Source of the DNA: Lonicera japonica
Taxonomy: Eukaryota; Streptophyta; Magnoliopsida; Dipsacales; Caprifoliaceae
Direction: 5' to 3'
Length of the DNA stretch: 64,000 nt
NCBI GenBank assembly: GCA_021464415.1
Contig: CM038470.1
Location: 42,216,099 to 42,280,098 of the forward strand
The notes below the pieces were generated by a model that saw only the letters and a list, made by a program, of their open reading frames with translations, searched no databases and was not told the DNA's origin. The stretch's first letter is position 1; every line of letters begins with the position of its first letter. Shown here one piece after another: positions 12,401 through 23,726 of this stretch. The translations under genes and the position numbers were made by a program.

Positions 12401-14431
12401 ATGTATGCGCTAAGGAACATGGATACATGATGAATGAAGTTTAAGTGGCATGGGTTGTTTCTAGTTTACAATTAGAGGATGGATTGCGCGTTACGCATAA
12501 TTATTGTGTCAACCCGGCATCTGGATGATCTCATGGCAAGCTCGGAGTATTCCTATGGCATATTATAGTGCGGAAATTGTCTCTTGGGAGAATTATATCT
12601 CTTCTCCATGATACGGATGGCTATATATGCTCTTGTGGCATTCTTAAACAAGTGATTATCTATCTTCGAGAATTCTTCATTCGTGTGTGGATATATTCTC
12701 AGTTATGTTATATGGTGGGACGTTGCCCACAATTATCTGTATTTGTTTGGCCTCCGTCGGTGAAGGGGAATGATTATGGTTAGTGCTTGCCAGGACGGGG
12801 AAAATAAGCAGGGCCTGGTGCCCTTGGGTTGAAAAGCCCTAAACCTCCGGGGGGTCCTTTAGTCGTCGACAGTCTAGAGCCCGCGGTGAATAGTTCGGAA
12901 ATCTAGACAACGGCAAGGCACTAGTGAGTCATCGGCTGTCTAGAGCCCACGGTGAATAGTCTGAAGATCTAGACAATTGTTGAGATAATTGGTATGATAA
13001 TAAACGGTTAATGTGATATTGCGGACTGTGGTCCAATTATTGATTATCTGTTGGTATTCACCTGAGACGGAGAGGCTATATTCTGATTATATGTGATCCT
13101 ATGTTATGATCTCGATGGGGGCGGCCGAGCCCATGTTATGATCCTGATACTCACTCTCTTGGGGGAAGTCAGGCCCACTGGCATTAATATTATTATGACT
13201 ATGATTCGGCTCAGCTTCGGCAGTTCTCTTAGTGAGATAATAAGACGGTGTCATCATTATCATTATTCTCTTAGAAAAGGGGTCCATATTCTGTTATGGT
13301 GATTCGACGTAACGGTTGACACAAAGGGAGGTAACCTGCATATACATGAGCACGCATCATCATGAATTAGTTATATTTTGTGATATGTTACAAATAACAT
13401 TTAGATTATATGATGAAAAGGTTTACTTGGTTTACAATAATATGTGAATGAATGTTTTCAAAACCTTTCCCTACTACTTTCCCTCTACTGAGCTGCGAGC
13501 TCACCCCGTGTTTTATTTACAATTACAAGTACACAGGGAATGAACGATGGTTACGGGATTACGGGTTCGGTATCGAAATAGAAGGCTCTGATACATATTC
13601 ATTTTTGTTGTTTATATGTTATCTCGGGAAGCCACGGCTAGCCCGGAATGTTGTATATTATTTTCGAACTTGCTTAGTTGGTTTTGTAAAACAGTTACAT
13701 GCAAACATGGGTGTTTATGTACAGTAATATCATCTTATATCTTGTTGAATGTTGAATGACACATGATATTTACTGTTTGGATTTCTTAATTTGTATATTT
13801 ACATATGTACCCATTTTAGTCAATCTAAGATGGGTTAGTGACACTCCAGGCCTTAGTTACGGGTGTTGTTCTGTAAACTAAGGCGGGGGTGTTACATATA
13901 CCGTAGATCAAATGGTAGTATCTATGTTGTACTTAAACTCTCTTTGCCAAGTCCATCAACTATTGGCCTAGTTAAGAAATTCATCCGTGTGGGAACTTTC
14001 ATAGGTTTACAACAAATAGGCTCCAAGCCAAGTATAACATATAATTCATAAGCTTTAAGTTCAATATAAACTTCCCCATATGTATACTATACTTAGTTTA
14101 CTTTAAAGTTGTAGATTGCATAAAAATCTAGATACTTACGTGGAAGGAAACTCAATCTAGAGAGGAACGAAGAAGTTATGCTTCCTCCAAGTTCTCCAAA
14201 ATTATGAAGTCGAGTAAATTGAAAACTTGCAATCTACATCCCGATTTCAACTCGAACCACCCGAAATGACTTACGACTATTCTAACATGCTTAAATATAT
14301 TAATATAACTTGTTGGAAGTCTTTGAGCCATTCAAATCCTTTCAGAGAAAAATATGGCTATCCGAAGTCCACTTCTGCCTTACACGCGACTTGTATCGCG
14401 ATTCCGAGAAATAGAGATACGGGGCGTTACA
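9404..14431 (-). repeat. Right LTR of the inner element, split by a solo LTR
   Basis: It starts TGTGACGCCCC and ends GGGGCGTTACA on the plus strand. It resembles the LTRs at 43077 and 49383 over several blocks, including 'gccaagtccatcaac' at 13946 and the AAAGTTGTAG block. A 3007-bp solo LTR with its TSD sits at 10890-13901, so the LTR itself is ~2016 bp. No canonical tRNA primer site was seen just left of 9404. Confidence 0.75.
10890..13896 (-). mobile_element. Solo gypsy-type LTR, perfect TSD
   Basis: Termini are TGTGATACCCC (left) and GGGGGTGTTACA (right). The flanking 5-bp duplication tatac is identical on both sides (10885-10889, 13897-13901). It is 3007 bp with no polyprotein. The right terminal region (13815-13896) resembles in inverse orientation the LTR fragment at 54017, so on the minus strand it begins TGTAACACCCC. 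A duplicated ~80-bp unit with 'gtctagagccc' lies at 12870-12980. Confidence 0.85.
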
Positions 14432-14436
14432 ATATT

Positions 14437-14645
14437 AACTCGAGAGATAGTGTTAGCTTGTAATATATACCCCTTCATCATAATATAAAGTTACTCGAGC
14501 TCTGAGATCCAATCCACAAGAGGAAGATTAACTCGTATTTTCATACGAAACCAACCTCCTCTATACATCTCTGACTCTATTTAATTGTTGCACTTATTAT
14601 TTTAATTATCTGAATCATTCCCTTGGGTAGTTTTACGCACCAACA
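14437..14645 (+). repeat. 5' LTR of outer gypsy element, second part
   Basis: It continues the LTR broken at 1546: 'ctcgagagatagtgttagct' aligns with the 3' LTR at ~19653. It ends with ACGCACCAACA at 14645, the same terminus as at 19885. Confidence 0.85.
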
Positions 14646-14724
14646 GTTTGGCACCGTCTTTGGGAACGACATTCTCTCAAAGTCACGTGCTTCCCAAAAG
14701 TTAATCCAACCATTTACACCCATT
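14646..14724 (+). promoter_or_regulatory. Primer-binding/leader region of outer element
   Basis: Directly after the LTR the sequence reads GTTTGGCACCGTCTTTGGG. I recognise a close variant of this as the usual post-LTR leader of Tat-like gypsy elements. The exact tRNA primer was not determined. The gag start codon follows at 14725. Confidence 0.6.
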
Positions 14725-16078
14725 ATGTCATTATCAAGGGATGCTCAAGTAGACCCCTTAGTCGAATTGATAGCACAACAAGCTGCCTTCCGAGATCGAA
14801 TTGATAGGCTAATAGCTCAGAGGGAGACCTCGACGCCCAGCTCCAAAGGAGAGTGGTATTGCGCTTCTCCATCCGCACTTATTCCTCCAGCCCCTACACG
14901 AATCCCAACCATCCACAGGTTAGGGGATCGCCGCAAGAGGTCTAGGGAGAGTCGAAGCAGGAATAGTGGGTCGGATGCTGACCGATCTAGTGATGAGCAG
15001 GATAGCCCCCATAAAGAAAATTCTGTCATAGCTCCCCCACTAGGTGCCAAAAACCCACAGATAAATGTGCTACGTGAAAGACAATCAGAAGGAGCTGCCC
15101 GGCGGCAGGAGCTGTCCAGGGGAAGTCGGCCACCTCTCCTTCTTGCACTAGAAGCACACGATAGACCACGGGGTTCTGTGTTTGACTGACTATCCAATAA
15201 GGATTCTGTCAATGAGATGGAAAAAAGGCTTGTAACGGAGATGCGAGCCCAAATAGCTGCCATAATGAAAGATAATGGTCATTCGGCAGGGAGCTCGACG
15301 GCAGCCCTGGTGAAGAATTATGAGTCCCCTTTTGTGGCGCATATCCAGACCTGCCCAGTTCCGTAGAGGTTCAAGCACCCGTCCTTAGAGTCATGTGATG
15401 GCTCAACAGACCCTGTGGATCATTGGCAGTGGTTTGGCAATATGATCAGGCTCCAGAATGTCCCGGGTGGTATAGTGTGCAGGTCGTTCGTTACCACACT
15501 CAAGGGAACAACTCGGATGTGGTGTAATAAGCTTCCCCCGAGCTCGATTGAAATCTCAAAGGAGCTCGGCACACGGTTCATAGCTCACTTCCTTGGCACA
15601 AGGAAGCAGTCCAAGCTATCTACCTATCTCTTCACCATCAAACAGAAACCAACAGAAAGTCTAAAAGATTATGCCTGTCATTTCAACCAGGAAAGCTTGA
15701 TGGCAATAACCTCAATAAAGGGGTTGCAGTAGCTGCTTTCATAGAAGGAGTCAGCTCCCCATACTGCCTGATGACTCTGGCCAGAAAGACCCCAAAGACA
15801 ATGTCCAAGCTCTTGGACGAGTTCAACAAGTAGATTGGGGTCGAGGAAACACTCCAAGTGTGCAATTTCGCGAGTCTCTTAGCTCTCTTGCCCTTTTCCA
15901 AGCACCGAGGGGGACATAGTCCACCCAACGGTCAAGAGAAGGGGAGCAAGAAGGGTAAGAAGGAACCGAGCGGGCCTGAGCCTAGAGAGAATAGAGCTCG
16001 CCAACAATTCACTCCATTAACAGCTCCTCTGGGTGAGGTCTTTGCCCAACTGGAACCAGGCCAACAATTCACTCCATT
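14725..16078 (+). pseudogene. Broken gag of the outer Tat-like element
   Basis: The start ATG (14725) opens a 155-codon frame ending at TGA 15187, with an Arg/Ser-rich stretch (RKRSRESRSR). The same frame continues, crosses a TAG near 15364, and enters the capsid core at 15415: DPVDHWQWFGNMIRL, TTRMWCNKLPPSSI, TYLFTIKQKPTESLKDYA. Around 15720 a +1 frameshift is needed to go on with VAAFIEGVSSPY. Another TAG falls near 15832, and then comes a basic segment (KKGKKEPSGPEPREN). The end contains a direct duplication of the codons for QQFTPLT (16003 and 16060). At least four lesions make it non-functional. Confidence 0.85.
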
Positions 16079-16084
16079 AACTAA

Positions 16085-17464
16085 TGAAAAATTAATTAGA
16101 ATTAAATTCAGATCCGAAAAACTACCGCGTCGGCATACCCGTTCCTTACGGACTGGACCCCTAATTAACAAACTAGCTAGCCATATCTAATAAATTCATG
16201 GACAATAAATTACATTAAAAAAATAGCGCACAAAAGTTTATAAATTGAAGTCTAAAAAAATAGCGCAAAATTTATACTAATAATTAACAAAGCATTAATT
16301 AAAATTAAAACCTGGAATTGAAGCAATAATCCAACACATAAACAATGATCAAGTCTGAAATTAATCTTCAATGATGTAGTCAAATACTTCGTCTTTAACT
16401 CCGAATTAACACCAAATAAAACTAATGAAAGAGATACAATTGAATCCTTAATGTGCAAAAGAAATAAAATAAAGAAGGAAAGAAAAAGAATGAAGAGAGA
16501 GAGAGAGAGAGAGAATCAATCAATGGAGAAAAAGAGAAAAGGAGAGAGAGGCACGGCTGCCTTGTTGTCGATGTGTGGCTGTTGTTGTGTGTTTTTTTTA
16601 TGATGGCTGCTCTTTTTGATGATGATTTATATATATAAGAAACCTAATTTAATTAAGTGTAGCAATGGGTCATGGGCTTGGCCCAATTTGGGGCTTGAAA
16701 ATTGATTAAAAATAAATTGCGATGGATCATGGGCTTCGCCCAATTTGGGGCTTGAAAATTGATTAAAAATAAATTGCAGCACATGGAACTTGAACTTGAG
16801 ACCACAAGGAAGAAACTTCTCACATAAACCATCTGGGATAGGCCCACTTTCAATAATTTCTTGCACCTTCAATAATTTTATTCATTCACTCTAAAATTTG
16901 CTCCTCCGGTGCACTGTTCGTATTTTGGCCATAACTTTGCACTCTGAACTCCGATTGACGCAAGGTTTTCTCCCACGTATAGCCTAACTCAGAGATTTAC
17001 AACTTATGTATCTGGCGTTTTCTTCAAATTCTGCACGGATAAATACCATAATTGGATGGAACAGAGGCAATGCGTGCGGTGAATCTCTTCTTCAACCAAA
17101 AATTTCTCGAATTGATTCCAATAACTTTTTCTTCTCTTGGGATGATTTATCGACTTCTCTTAGTCTATTTCATCCATTCCCTTCATTCTTGAGCTTGGGA
17201 ATTGCTTTCGGTTCACTTCTTGAACTCAATTTAGTTCCGAATTTGACCGACAATGACTAATTTTGGGGGGATTTTAGGGATTTTCTTCTTGATTTGTTCT
17301 TGTTCATTTTTAACCTATAAAAGGGTAAAATGCACTATAAACAATCATATTATCCTATTTCATGATTAAAACTCAATTCTTAACAATTTAGGATAATTAG
17401 AATCAAATTCATGCATATTAAGCCATCTAAATACGTATAAAAATGCAATATTTTGGCTTAATCA
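16085..17464 (-). mobile_element. Probable solo LTR in the gag region
   Basis: On the minus strand the block begins TGATTAAGCCAAAATATTGC and ends TTAATTTTTCA, giving TG...CA ends. The flanks are actaa (16080-16084) and actgg (17465-17469), a poor match. The boundary is therefore supported mainly by the loss of gag similarity and the LTR-like start. Inside are a GA microsatellite (16496-16514) and a ~64-bp tandem duplication with 'catgggctt' and 'cccaatttggggcttg' (16670-16780). Confidence 0.5.
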
Positions 17465-18464
17465 ACTGGTGAGAGGTCAAGGGCAGCCAAGAGCTCTCTT
17501 AGATGATCGTCCATTGGAAAACGGAGTCCATGCTCAAAGGTGGACTCATAAAAGCACACCTCTCTGGGCAAGAAGTAACAAGCCCTCTCATCGGGACTAG
17601 GAGCCTTGATTCTCACCCCATCAAGGATCTGGTATCCACTCCTAAGTATGGAAATGTTGATGTAGAGAATGTGGACAGGATGGAGAAAATGGACAAGGAG
17701 CTCAAGTATCTGGTATAGGCCTTGATGGCCACCTCAGTGTTTGCGACCGTAGGAGGAAGGCATATCGTGACCTCTTTCAGGTCATTTTCCAGTATGCAGA
17801 CGGTATTGACTAGTGGTGGGGCTGCAAAGGTCGAGGTAACGCTTTGAATCGCACATGAGGAGGAGCCAGTCTCCCCTTGGGCAACGATCTCTAGGTTTTG
17901 GCCGTGCTCAGTAAAATGATCCACGAGGAAAGCTATGGCATGAAGAGAAGTAGAAGGGGCAAAATATGGGACGAACTCGATGAAATCCTTCAGGGGAACG
18001 CTTGAGAATCTCTTATAAGAATGATCTGAAAGAGGTCCGTAGGCAGATTAGCAGAAAAAGTGAGTAACTTAAGGTTTTCAGAGCTCTAAGACACCTAGGG
18101 TAGAAGAAAAACAAAGTGAATATTCTGTTAAGTCCAAAGGGTTTATATAAGGTGTGTGGGAGAACCTAATTGTCCACTCAAAGCCTTAAATGTCCACTCA
18201 TAACCCCACTACCACAAGTTTGCATGTCCTCCAGGAAAAACGGGGTGGACGCACATGATCTTTCCTAAAGGTAACGACCCCTTAAATGAACTCTAAATAT
18301 CGAAATAATGGGCACATGGGATCTGTGGGTTCAAGTCAGGTGCCATCAAAAATCGCCAAAAGTTCACACCACGGATAACTCCACTACCAGAGCTCAGAGC
18401 TCTTATAGAAGTTTATCCTCCCTAGTCAGCTCTTCTGAGCTAAATGGCAAGGATAGAGGGCAAT
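17465..18464 (-). other. 3' internal region of outer element with an antisense open frame
   Basis: The plus strand has no recognisable pol. The minus strand is open from ~18048 to 17613 (~145 codons) without an early ATG; it includes KDFIEFVPYFAPS and LVDHFTEHGQNLE. Some Tat-lineage elements are known to carry an extra antisense frame near the 3' LTR, so this could be its remnant, but I do not recognise the protein. The region ends with the purine-rich GGATAGAGGGCAAT before the 3' LTR, a likely polypurine tract (18451-18464). Confidence 0.4.
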
Positions 18465-19885
18465 TGATGGGGAGAATAACTGAATTATTTTGACCCGCCA
18501 ACCACTTGAGGACACGTGGCAGTCCTCATCAGTAGCCTAGCATACCAAAACAAGGAGGGCTCTAAGAGCTCGTTTCAAGCACCACACAAGCTCTAAATCC
18601 CCTGGAAGTTGATGCAACAGGCCCAAGGGTTGTTTTCATTCCACAAGCGATGGAGCTCGTGAACCATAACTCTTTCAACGAGCTCTAGAGCTCTCTCCTA
18701 GACAGTCATGTCAGAGCAGGTAACAGACAGCATGGGCGACTGCTGCCAACGCTGCAGAAGCTCCCTCAACTTCATTAAATGCAAACCAATTGCATTTAAT
18801 GCACCAAAATCCATGGAGAAGCAAGGTCAGAGTAGGTGGTGTTCAGGGCATGGCTTTGGACCTGCTCTAAGAGTTTTGCTACACGCCACCCTTCTGTCAT
18901 ATATATACGGGAAGCATTTACTTCCCTCAACAACCAAGTCTAACCAGGCTCAAGCTAGCAACAATCAGGGAGCCAAAAACTTTTAACTCATTCATTGTAA
19001 GAAAGAAATACGGGAGATATAGAGCTCATTAACCAGCCTCAGAGCTCCTAAGTTAGAGAGATTAAACTCTAAGGGTGCGTTTGATTGCAAGTATGGAATT
19101 TACATGGAAAGAAAATAAGTTCCAGGCAATTGAATTTCTTAGAATTGAGTTACATGGAAAATGTCAATTAAATATGTTTGATTGCCTTAATTTTCTACCT
19201 GGAAAATATTGGTTGTATTGTGGCATTTTTAATGTAGAAAAAATTATGGTTACATAATTTTATAGCCATGATGGATCTTGTTTAATTGATCTTGATTAAT
19301 AGATTTTAAATATTAAATTTTTCTTAAATTTTGAATTTTGTAGTTTAAGTTATAGCATTTTTAATGTAGAAAATGGGTAAAATTTTGTCTCAAGAAATGT
19401 GCAATTGCCTGGAAAATAAATACAAGCCCCCCCCCCCCCCCCCCCAAAGAAAATATTTTCCTTGTTTACAAGGAAAACTACATGAATAGTGTCAAAAGCG
19501 GGAGTTTGAGTGCCAGGAAAATTTTGGCAATCAAACAGCACAAAAGTGACAACTTAGGTGGAAAAGCCATATTTTCTATGGAAACTATGGCCAATCAAAC
19601 GCACCCTAAGTATCCCAATCTCCTTCTTATTGTCACATTGTGAGAATATATTAGCTCGAGAGATAGTGCTAGCTTGTAATATATACCCCTTCATCGTAAT
19701 ATAAAGCTACTCAAGCTCCGAGCTCCATTACACAAGAGGTGGATTAACCCGTATTTTCATACGAGGCCAACCTCCCCTATACGTCTCTGACTCTATTTGG
19801 CTGTTGCATTTATTATCTCAATTATCCGAATCATTTATTTGACTGTGTGGTCTAAACTGCCCTCGGCTAGTTTTACGCACCAACA
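18465..19885 (+). repeat. 3' LTR of outer gypsy element
   Basis: It starts TGATGGGGAGAATAACTG and ends ACGCACCAACA. It aligns with 888-1546 plus 14437-14645. It is interrupted by a 534-bp MITE and its 3-bp TSD (19073-19609). The right TSD of the whole element, ttact, follows at 19886. Confidence 0.88.
19073..19606 (+). mobile_element. PIF/Harbinger-like MITE
   Basis: Terminal inverted repeats are GGGTGCGTTTGATTG and CAATCAAACGCACCC, exact over 15 bp. The target duplication is TAA (19070-19072 and 19607-19609), the TWA type expected for PIF/Harbinger. The 5' LTR of the same element shows the unoccupied site ('aaactctaagtgtccc', ~1487-1502). The 534-bp interior is noncoding and contains a C homopolymer (~16 C at 19430-19445). 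A second copy of the family lies inverted at 38640-40952. Confidence 0.92.
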
Positions 19886-19890
19886 TTACT

Positions 19891-21332
19891 ATTTTCGTAA
19901 ATCACGCTATTTTAAGTTCGAACATGTACTAATGCTCGATGGAGTTGACTTAGCCTTGGTGGTTACATACCCTGGTCCGTGTAAAAGGACCCCGCTTTGG
20001 AAGCAATATACTCTATGGTCCAATTAGGGGGACCCTGCGAGGCACCATACCCTGCACATCTAGGTGGTCCACGGGGGGACCCAGCCTTGGGGGCTGCATA
20101 CTCTAGCCTTGGGGGCTTAGATCACGATCGCTGTGCACAGTAGAAAAAATCCTAAATGTTGGATATAAGATAGTTGGACATAAGATAGAGGGATACGAGA
20201 TGAACAATTGAAAAAGATTACTGCCTAAGTTTGCTTTATGACTATACTTATTTTTTGAATAAACTTATAATGTTATTGGGGTTCATTAGTATTTTGTGAT
20301 ACATGTTTTATCGATTTTACAGGGATAGGATAGTACTTAGTGTGCATTGCATACAAAATTATTTTCATTACATTAATTTTTATAAACCTAAAGATATATA
20401 TAAATATATAAGTGGAACATACGTATACACTTAATGCATATCAAATTACTTTCATTACTTCACGTTGCGTGTGCTTTCCAATATGTATTTTCTTATTCAA
20501 ACTCCTATAGTTCCCACTGAACCCGTGTTTGGCTCACTCCCATTTTTCAAACCAGTTTTGTAGGCAATTCTCTTCAGGGGTGGTACGGATATGAAGTATA
20601 GCAGCTCTGATGACCTTAGGCTATTTGTAGTCGTCTTTTGTGTACTTAGTTGATTTGTGTATTTTGTATAATTAAACTTGTATTCAATTTTAGTCGTAAG
20701 TTATGTAAGGCCTTTGATTGAAGTTGGGAGCTTGTTGGAGGATTTGCTTGATATATGGATTGTTTGATTTATTATATTGATTAAGGACTTTATGAATGTG
20801 GAGTTGAAATTCTGGCAATCAAATTTATTTTATAATTTTACTTGTTCGGATTTGTTTAACTTACGAACTCCACATGCCAAATTTTTCTTAAAATGAGGCC
20901 TTATATACATTTTTTTATAAAATAACTTTTAAGCTATGCACTTTAAACCCATCGTCAGTTTCGACCTAGTAGGAGTCTGAATTTGCCTTCAACCAAAACA
21001 CAAAAGTTGTAGATTGCCAAAAAATCTAGACCCATGGGCAGACGAAAACTCAATCTGGCGAGAAACGAAGAAGTTACGTTTCCCCCAAGTTGTCCAAAAT
21101 TATGAAGTCGCGTAAATTAAAAACTCGCAGTTGACATCCCGATTTCAATTCGAACCATCCAAATTGTGAAAAAATCACTCTTACAAGTTTAGTACATCTA
21201 ATATGACACACTGGAAATGTTGGACTGACTTGGAAGGATCCGAAAATAATAATTCATGCCCTAACAGGACTACAAGCTTCTATCAGGCCTACGAAGGGTG
21301 TTTAACTTGTAAATGAAACACGGGGTATTACA
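19891..21332. repeat. Rearranged LTR sequence with inverted halves
   Basis: 20505-20925 matches the left portion of the LTR at 9404 in inverse orientation (for example 'ccgtgtttggctcactccca' and 'gaactccacatgccaa'). 20970-21332 matches the right portion (14100-14431) in direct orientation and ends GGTATTACA. No gene is seen. 19900-20130 holds G-rich 'agccttgggggct' repeats of unknown origin. Confidence 0.5.
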
Positions 21333-21652
21333 TAGATGATTTACAATTAAAGTATTTTACACTTAATTTGTACTATATTTTTTATGTTTTGGTTAAGAAT
21401 ATTTATTTTACTCAAAATCCTACTACTGCAATATTTTATTTTATTTTTTGTCTAAAAATTACTCCTCCTGCTACTATATTACTTTTTTTGTGTAAAATCT
21501 ATTTATGTTGGGTAATAATCATACTCCTACTTTAGTTTCCAAGCGTACTACTACTCTTGCATTTTTTGTTGTGTAAAAATCCCACTATTACTATTTTTAT
21601 TTTTATTTGTAAATTCTATTTATTGTCATACTCAAAATAATGGCTACAAATA
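21333..21652. other. AT-rich low-complexity spacer
   Basis: T-rich sequence with repeated 'actcctactactact'-like words. No coding or structural signal is evident. Confidence 0.5.
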
Positions 21653-21657
21653 AAACT

Positions 21658-23101
21658 TTAGGTCGGAAAATACCCTAGAGGGGGGTGAATAGAGTTTTGA
21701 AACTTAATCTGGTTTTGAAATTCGTTTCAAAAATAATCCAAGTCTATATCAAGCAACAAGCAAACCAAACAAGCAAATCCAATTACAATAACCAATAAGA
21801 CAATAAAGATAAAGAGCTTAGAGATAGAAAGAATAAACTAAATGAGCCCAAGTCATTTTATTTACGCGATTCGATTGTTTAGACCATACGTCCACAACCG
21901 AGTAGTTCCCCCCCCCCCCCCCCCCCCGAGAATTTGCACTAAAAATCAATTTTCTTCCAGGTGAAAATCAAACTACTACAAAGTGTAATTGTCTCACCAT
22001 ACTCTACAAATGTTGCTCTTCTCACGTACAACACTCACACAAGAATCCCTCTTGCTATTCTAAGAGACAAACCTCTCTTAATATTTGATGAATAAAGTTT
22101 GTTTGGTAATGAATATCAATGTACAATAACTCTCAAGTATATAAGAAGATTACAAATAAGGTTTACACTAAAATTATCAAGTTTGATCATAATTATATTG
22201 CTAAAAGTGAAGAGTTAATGATCAAATATTTACTTGAATCTTTGTAGAATAAATATAGATGAAGAATAGAGAGTAAAAGTGATTCATGATGGTTTGAAAT
22301 GTGTCTAGGATGAGTATATATATGCTTGGACAAGATATGGCCGTTTGTATAGAGTAAGTATGAGTTTGGTGCCAAAAATGGTAAAAAATAAGAAATCAAA
22401 TGGCTAGTTTTTGGGCCATCAGTTGATTGAGCAAGGCTTATCAGTCGACTAGGGGCCATCAGTCAACGAGGCCTCAGCTCATCAGTCGACTAATGAGCAC
22501 TGTTATGCCAGCCAAAATTACAAATTTTGGACTTTTGTATTTAAGTTCCAAAATTAATTCTAATACTTTGGGGACCTCAAAAATATGTTCCTAAGATGCC
22601 TATTTTCGGAAAAACTCAAAATATGTTCAAACGGATTTAATATGAATTTATTTTGAAATCAGTTTTTGTAAGAATGGAGTTTTCAAAGGAATTTTTGTTC
22701 AAGCTTGTTTTCAATTAATTAAACAATGATATATGATGCATTTGAGCTATATATGATTATCAAACAAGAAACTTTACATTTATCTAAGTTACCCACTCAA
22801 TTTAGAATTTAACAAGTTTTCGAGCGCTTAGAAAGTTTCTTTGGTTCTTCATTTACTTTGAACTTTTGATCATCATTGATATGTCATTGTAAATATGCTT
22901 TGATCATGTTTTTCTGAGTGAAGAAGACTAATGTATTTCAAAATACATGTAGAGGATTGATTTCACCATCAGTTTTGTCGGTTTTATCCACGTATGATAA
23001 TTGCTAGATTTGTGGTTATACTTAAAACATTACACTAGTTAAATTACACAAGATTAATTATTGTTATTATCAAAACAAGATTAGTGACTTTTAGATCAAC
23101 A
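21658..23101 (-). mobile_element. Solo copia-type LTR, perfect TSD
   Basis: On the minus strand it begins TGTTGATCTAAAAGTCACT and ends CCCTCTAGGGTATTTTCCGA followed by CCTAA. The flanking duplication is aaact on both sides (21653-21657, 23102-23106). A homologous LTR starts at 54305 on the plus strand. Start and end sequences resemble SIRE/Maximus-type copia LTRs as I recall them. A C homopolymer lies near 21908-21927. 'agtcgact' palindromes occur at 22443 and 22484. Confidence 0.8.
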
Positions 23102-23106
23102 AAACT

Positions 23107-23726
23107 AATTGTTATACTCAAAATCTTATTATCTTTGTTATTTTACTTATGAATTAATTTAGAATTTAGTGGTTAATTATGATAGAAAATCTTATTCTAT
23201 TAAGAACAATTCTATTTAGAAAATTCAATTTTTATTCAATTAGAAATCATACCTTTTTTTTGAAAAAATTAAAAATGAAAAATATCATTCATGAGCTTCT
23301 TCCATTCTCACAAATCATGCTTCAAAATATTCTTAACTATAGTTAATCCCTTATTTAATAATATTGATAACTTAATTAATCATGTATAATGAATTAGAAA
23401 TTATGGTCCTTGTATAATGAAGTACTTTTCAATGGGATTCATAAAATTTCACTCTAACTAGTTTAATAAAAGTACAAATTCTCACTATAACATTCATCGC
23501 ATAGCCATGTGCAACGCATGTGCACTATAACTAGTTTAATAAAAGTACAAATTTTCACTATTGTTCATATGATATATATATATATATATACATACATGTT
23601 GTGTAAATATATATCCATTCTAATTGTTGCATATATAACACGTGACTATTACTCTCTCATTTTGTTGCATCTGTTTAATCATAATCTTATTTGCACTCCA
23701 CCTTTGAGTATGGGGTTGTACGTAAG
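23107..23726. other. AT-rich intergenic spacer
   Basis: A TA dinucleotide run occurs at ~23572-23590, and a short direct repeat 'aactagtttaataaaagtac' at ~23456 and 23528. No gene recognised. Confidence 0.5.

Larger units (their letters stand above)
1547..14431 (-). mobile_element. LTR retrotransposon inserted in the outer 5' LTR
   Basis: The flanking 5-bp duplication is atatt (1542-1546 and 14432-14436). The other LTR of the host reads straight across this site (around 19650), confirming an insertion. The ends are TATGATGCCCCGAAT on the left, matching TGTGACGCCCCAAAT at 9404, and GGGGCGTTACA on the right. On the minus strand this is a TGTAACGCCCC-type LTR. The left LTR keeps only ~210 bp, while the right one is ~2016 bp without its own insertion. 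The interior is mostly a Tat-like gag-pol relic that may be a separate nested element. Confidence 0.8.
888..19885 (+). mobile_element. Tat-like Ty3/gypsy LTR retrotransposon, host of a nest
   Basis: Both ends read TGATGGGGAGAAT...CGCACCAACA, and the element is flanked by a perfect 5-bp duplication ttact (883-887 and 19886-19890). The 5' LTR is 888-1546 plus 14437-14645 (~868 bp once an insertion is removed). The 3' LTR is 18465-19885 (~884 bp without its MITE). Downstream of the 5' LTR lie a leader with GTTTGGCACCGTC and a gag relic. No protease, RT or integrase is left in the same orientation, so the element is non-autonomous or internally deleted. Three other elements are nested in it. Assignment to the Tat lineage rests on the leader motif and gag similarity from memory. 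Confidence 0.85.

Noticed and set aside
14817..15263. A 148-codon minus-strand open frame
   Set aside because: It is antisense to the gag relic, whose plus strand shows recognisable capsid sequence. It is explained as a shadow frame.
17006..17260. An 84-codon plus-strand open frame
   Set aside because: It lies within the probable solo LTR at 16085-17464, shows no domain, and composition is typical of noncoding LTR sequence.
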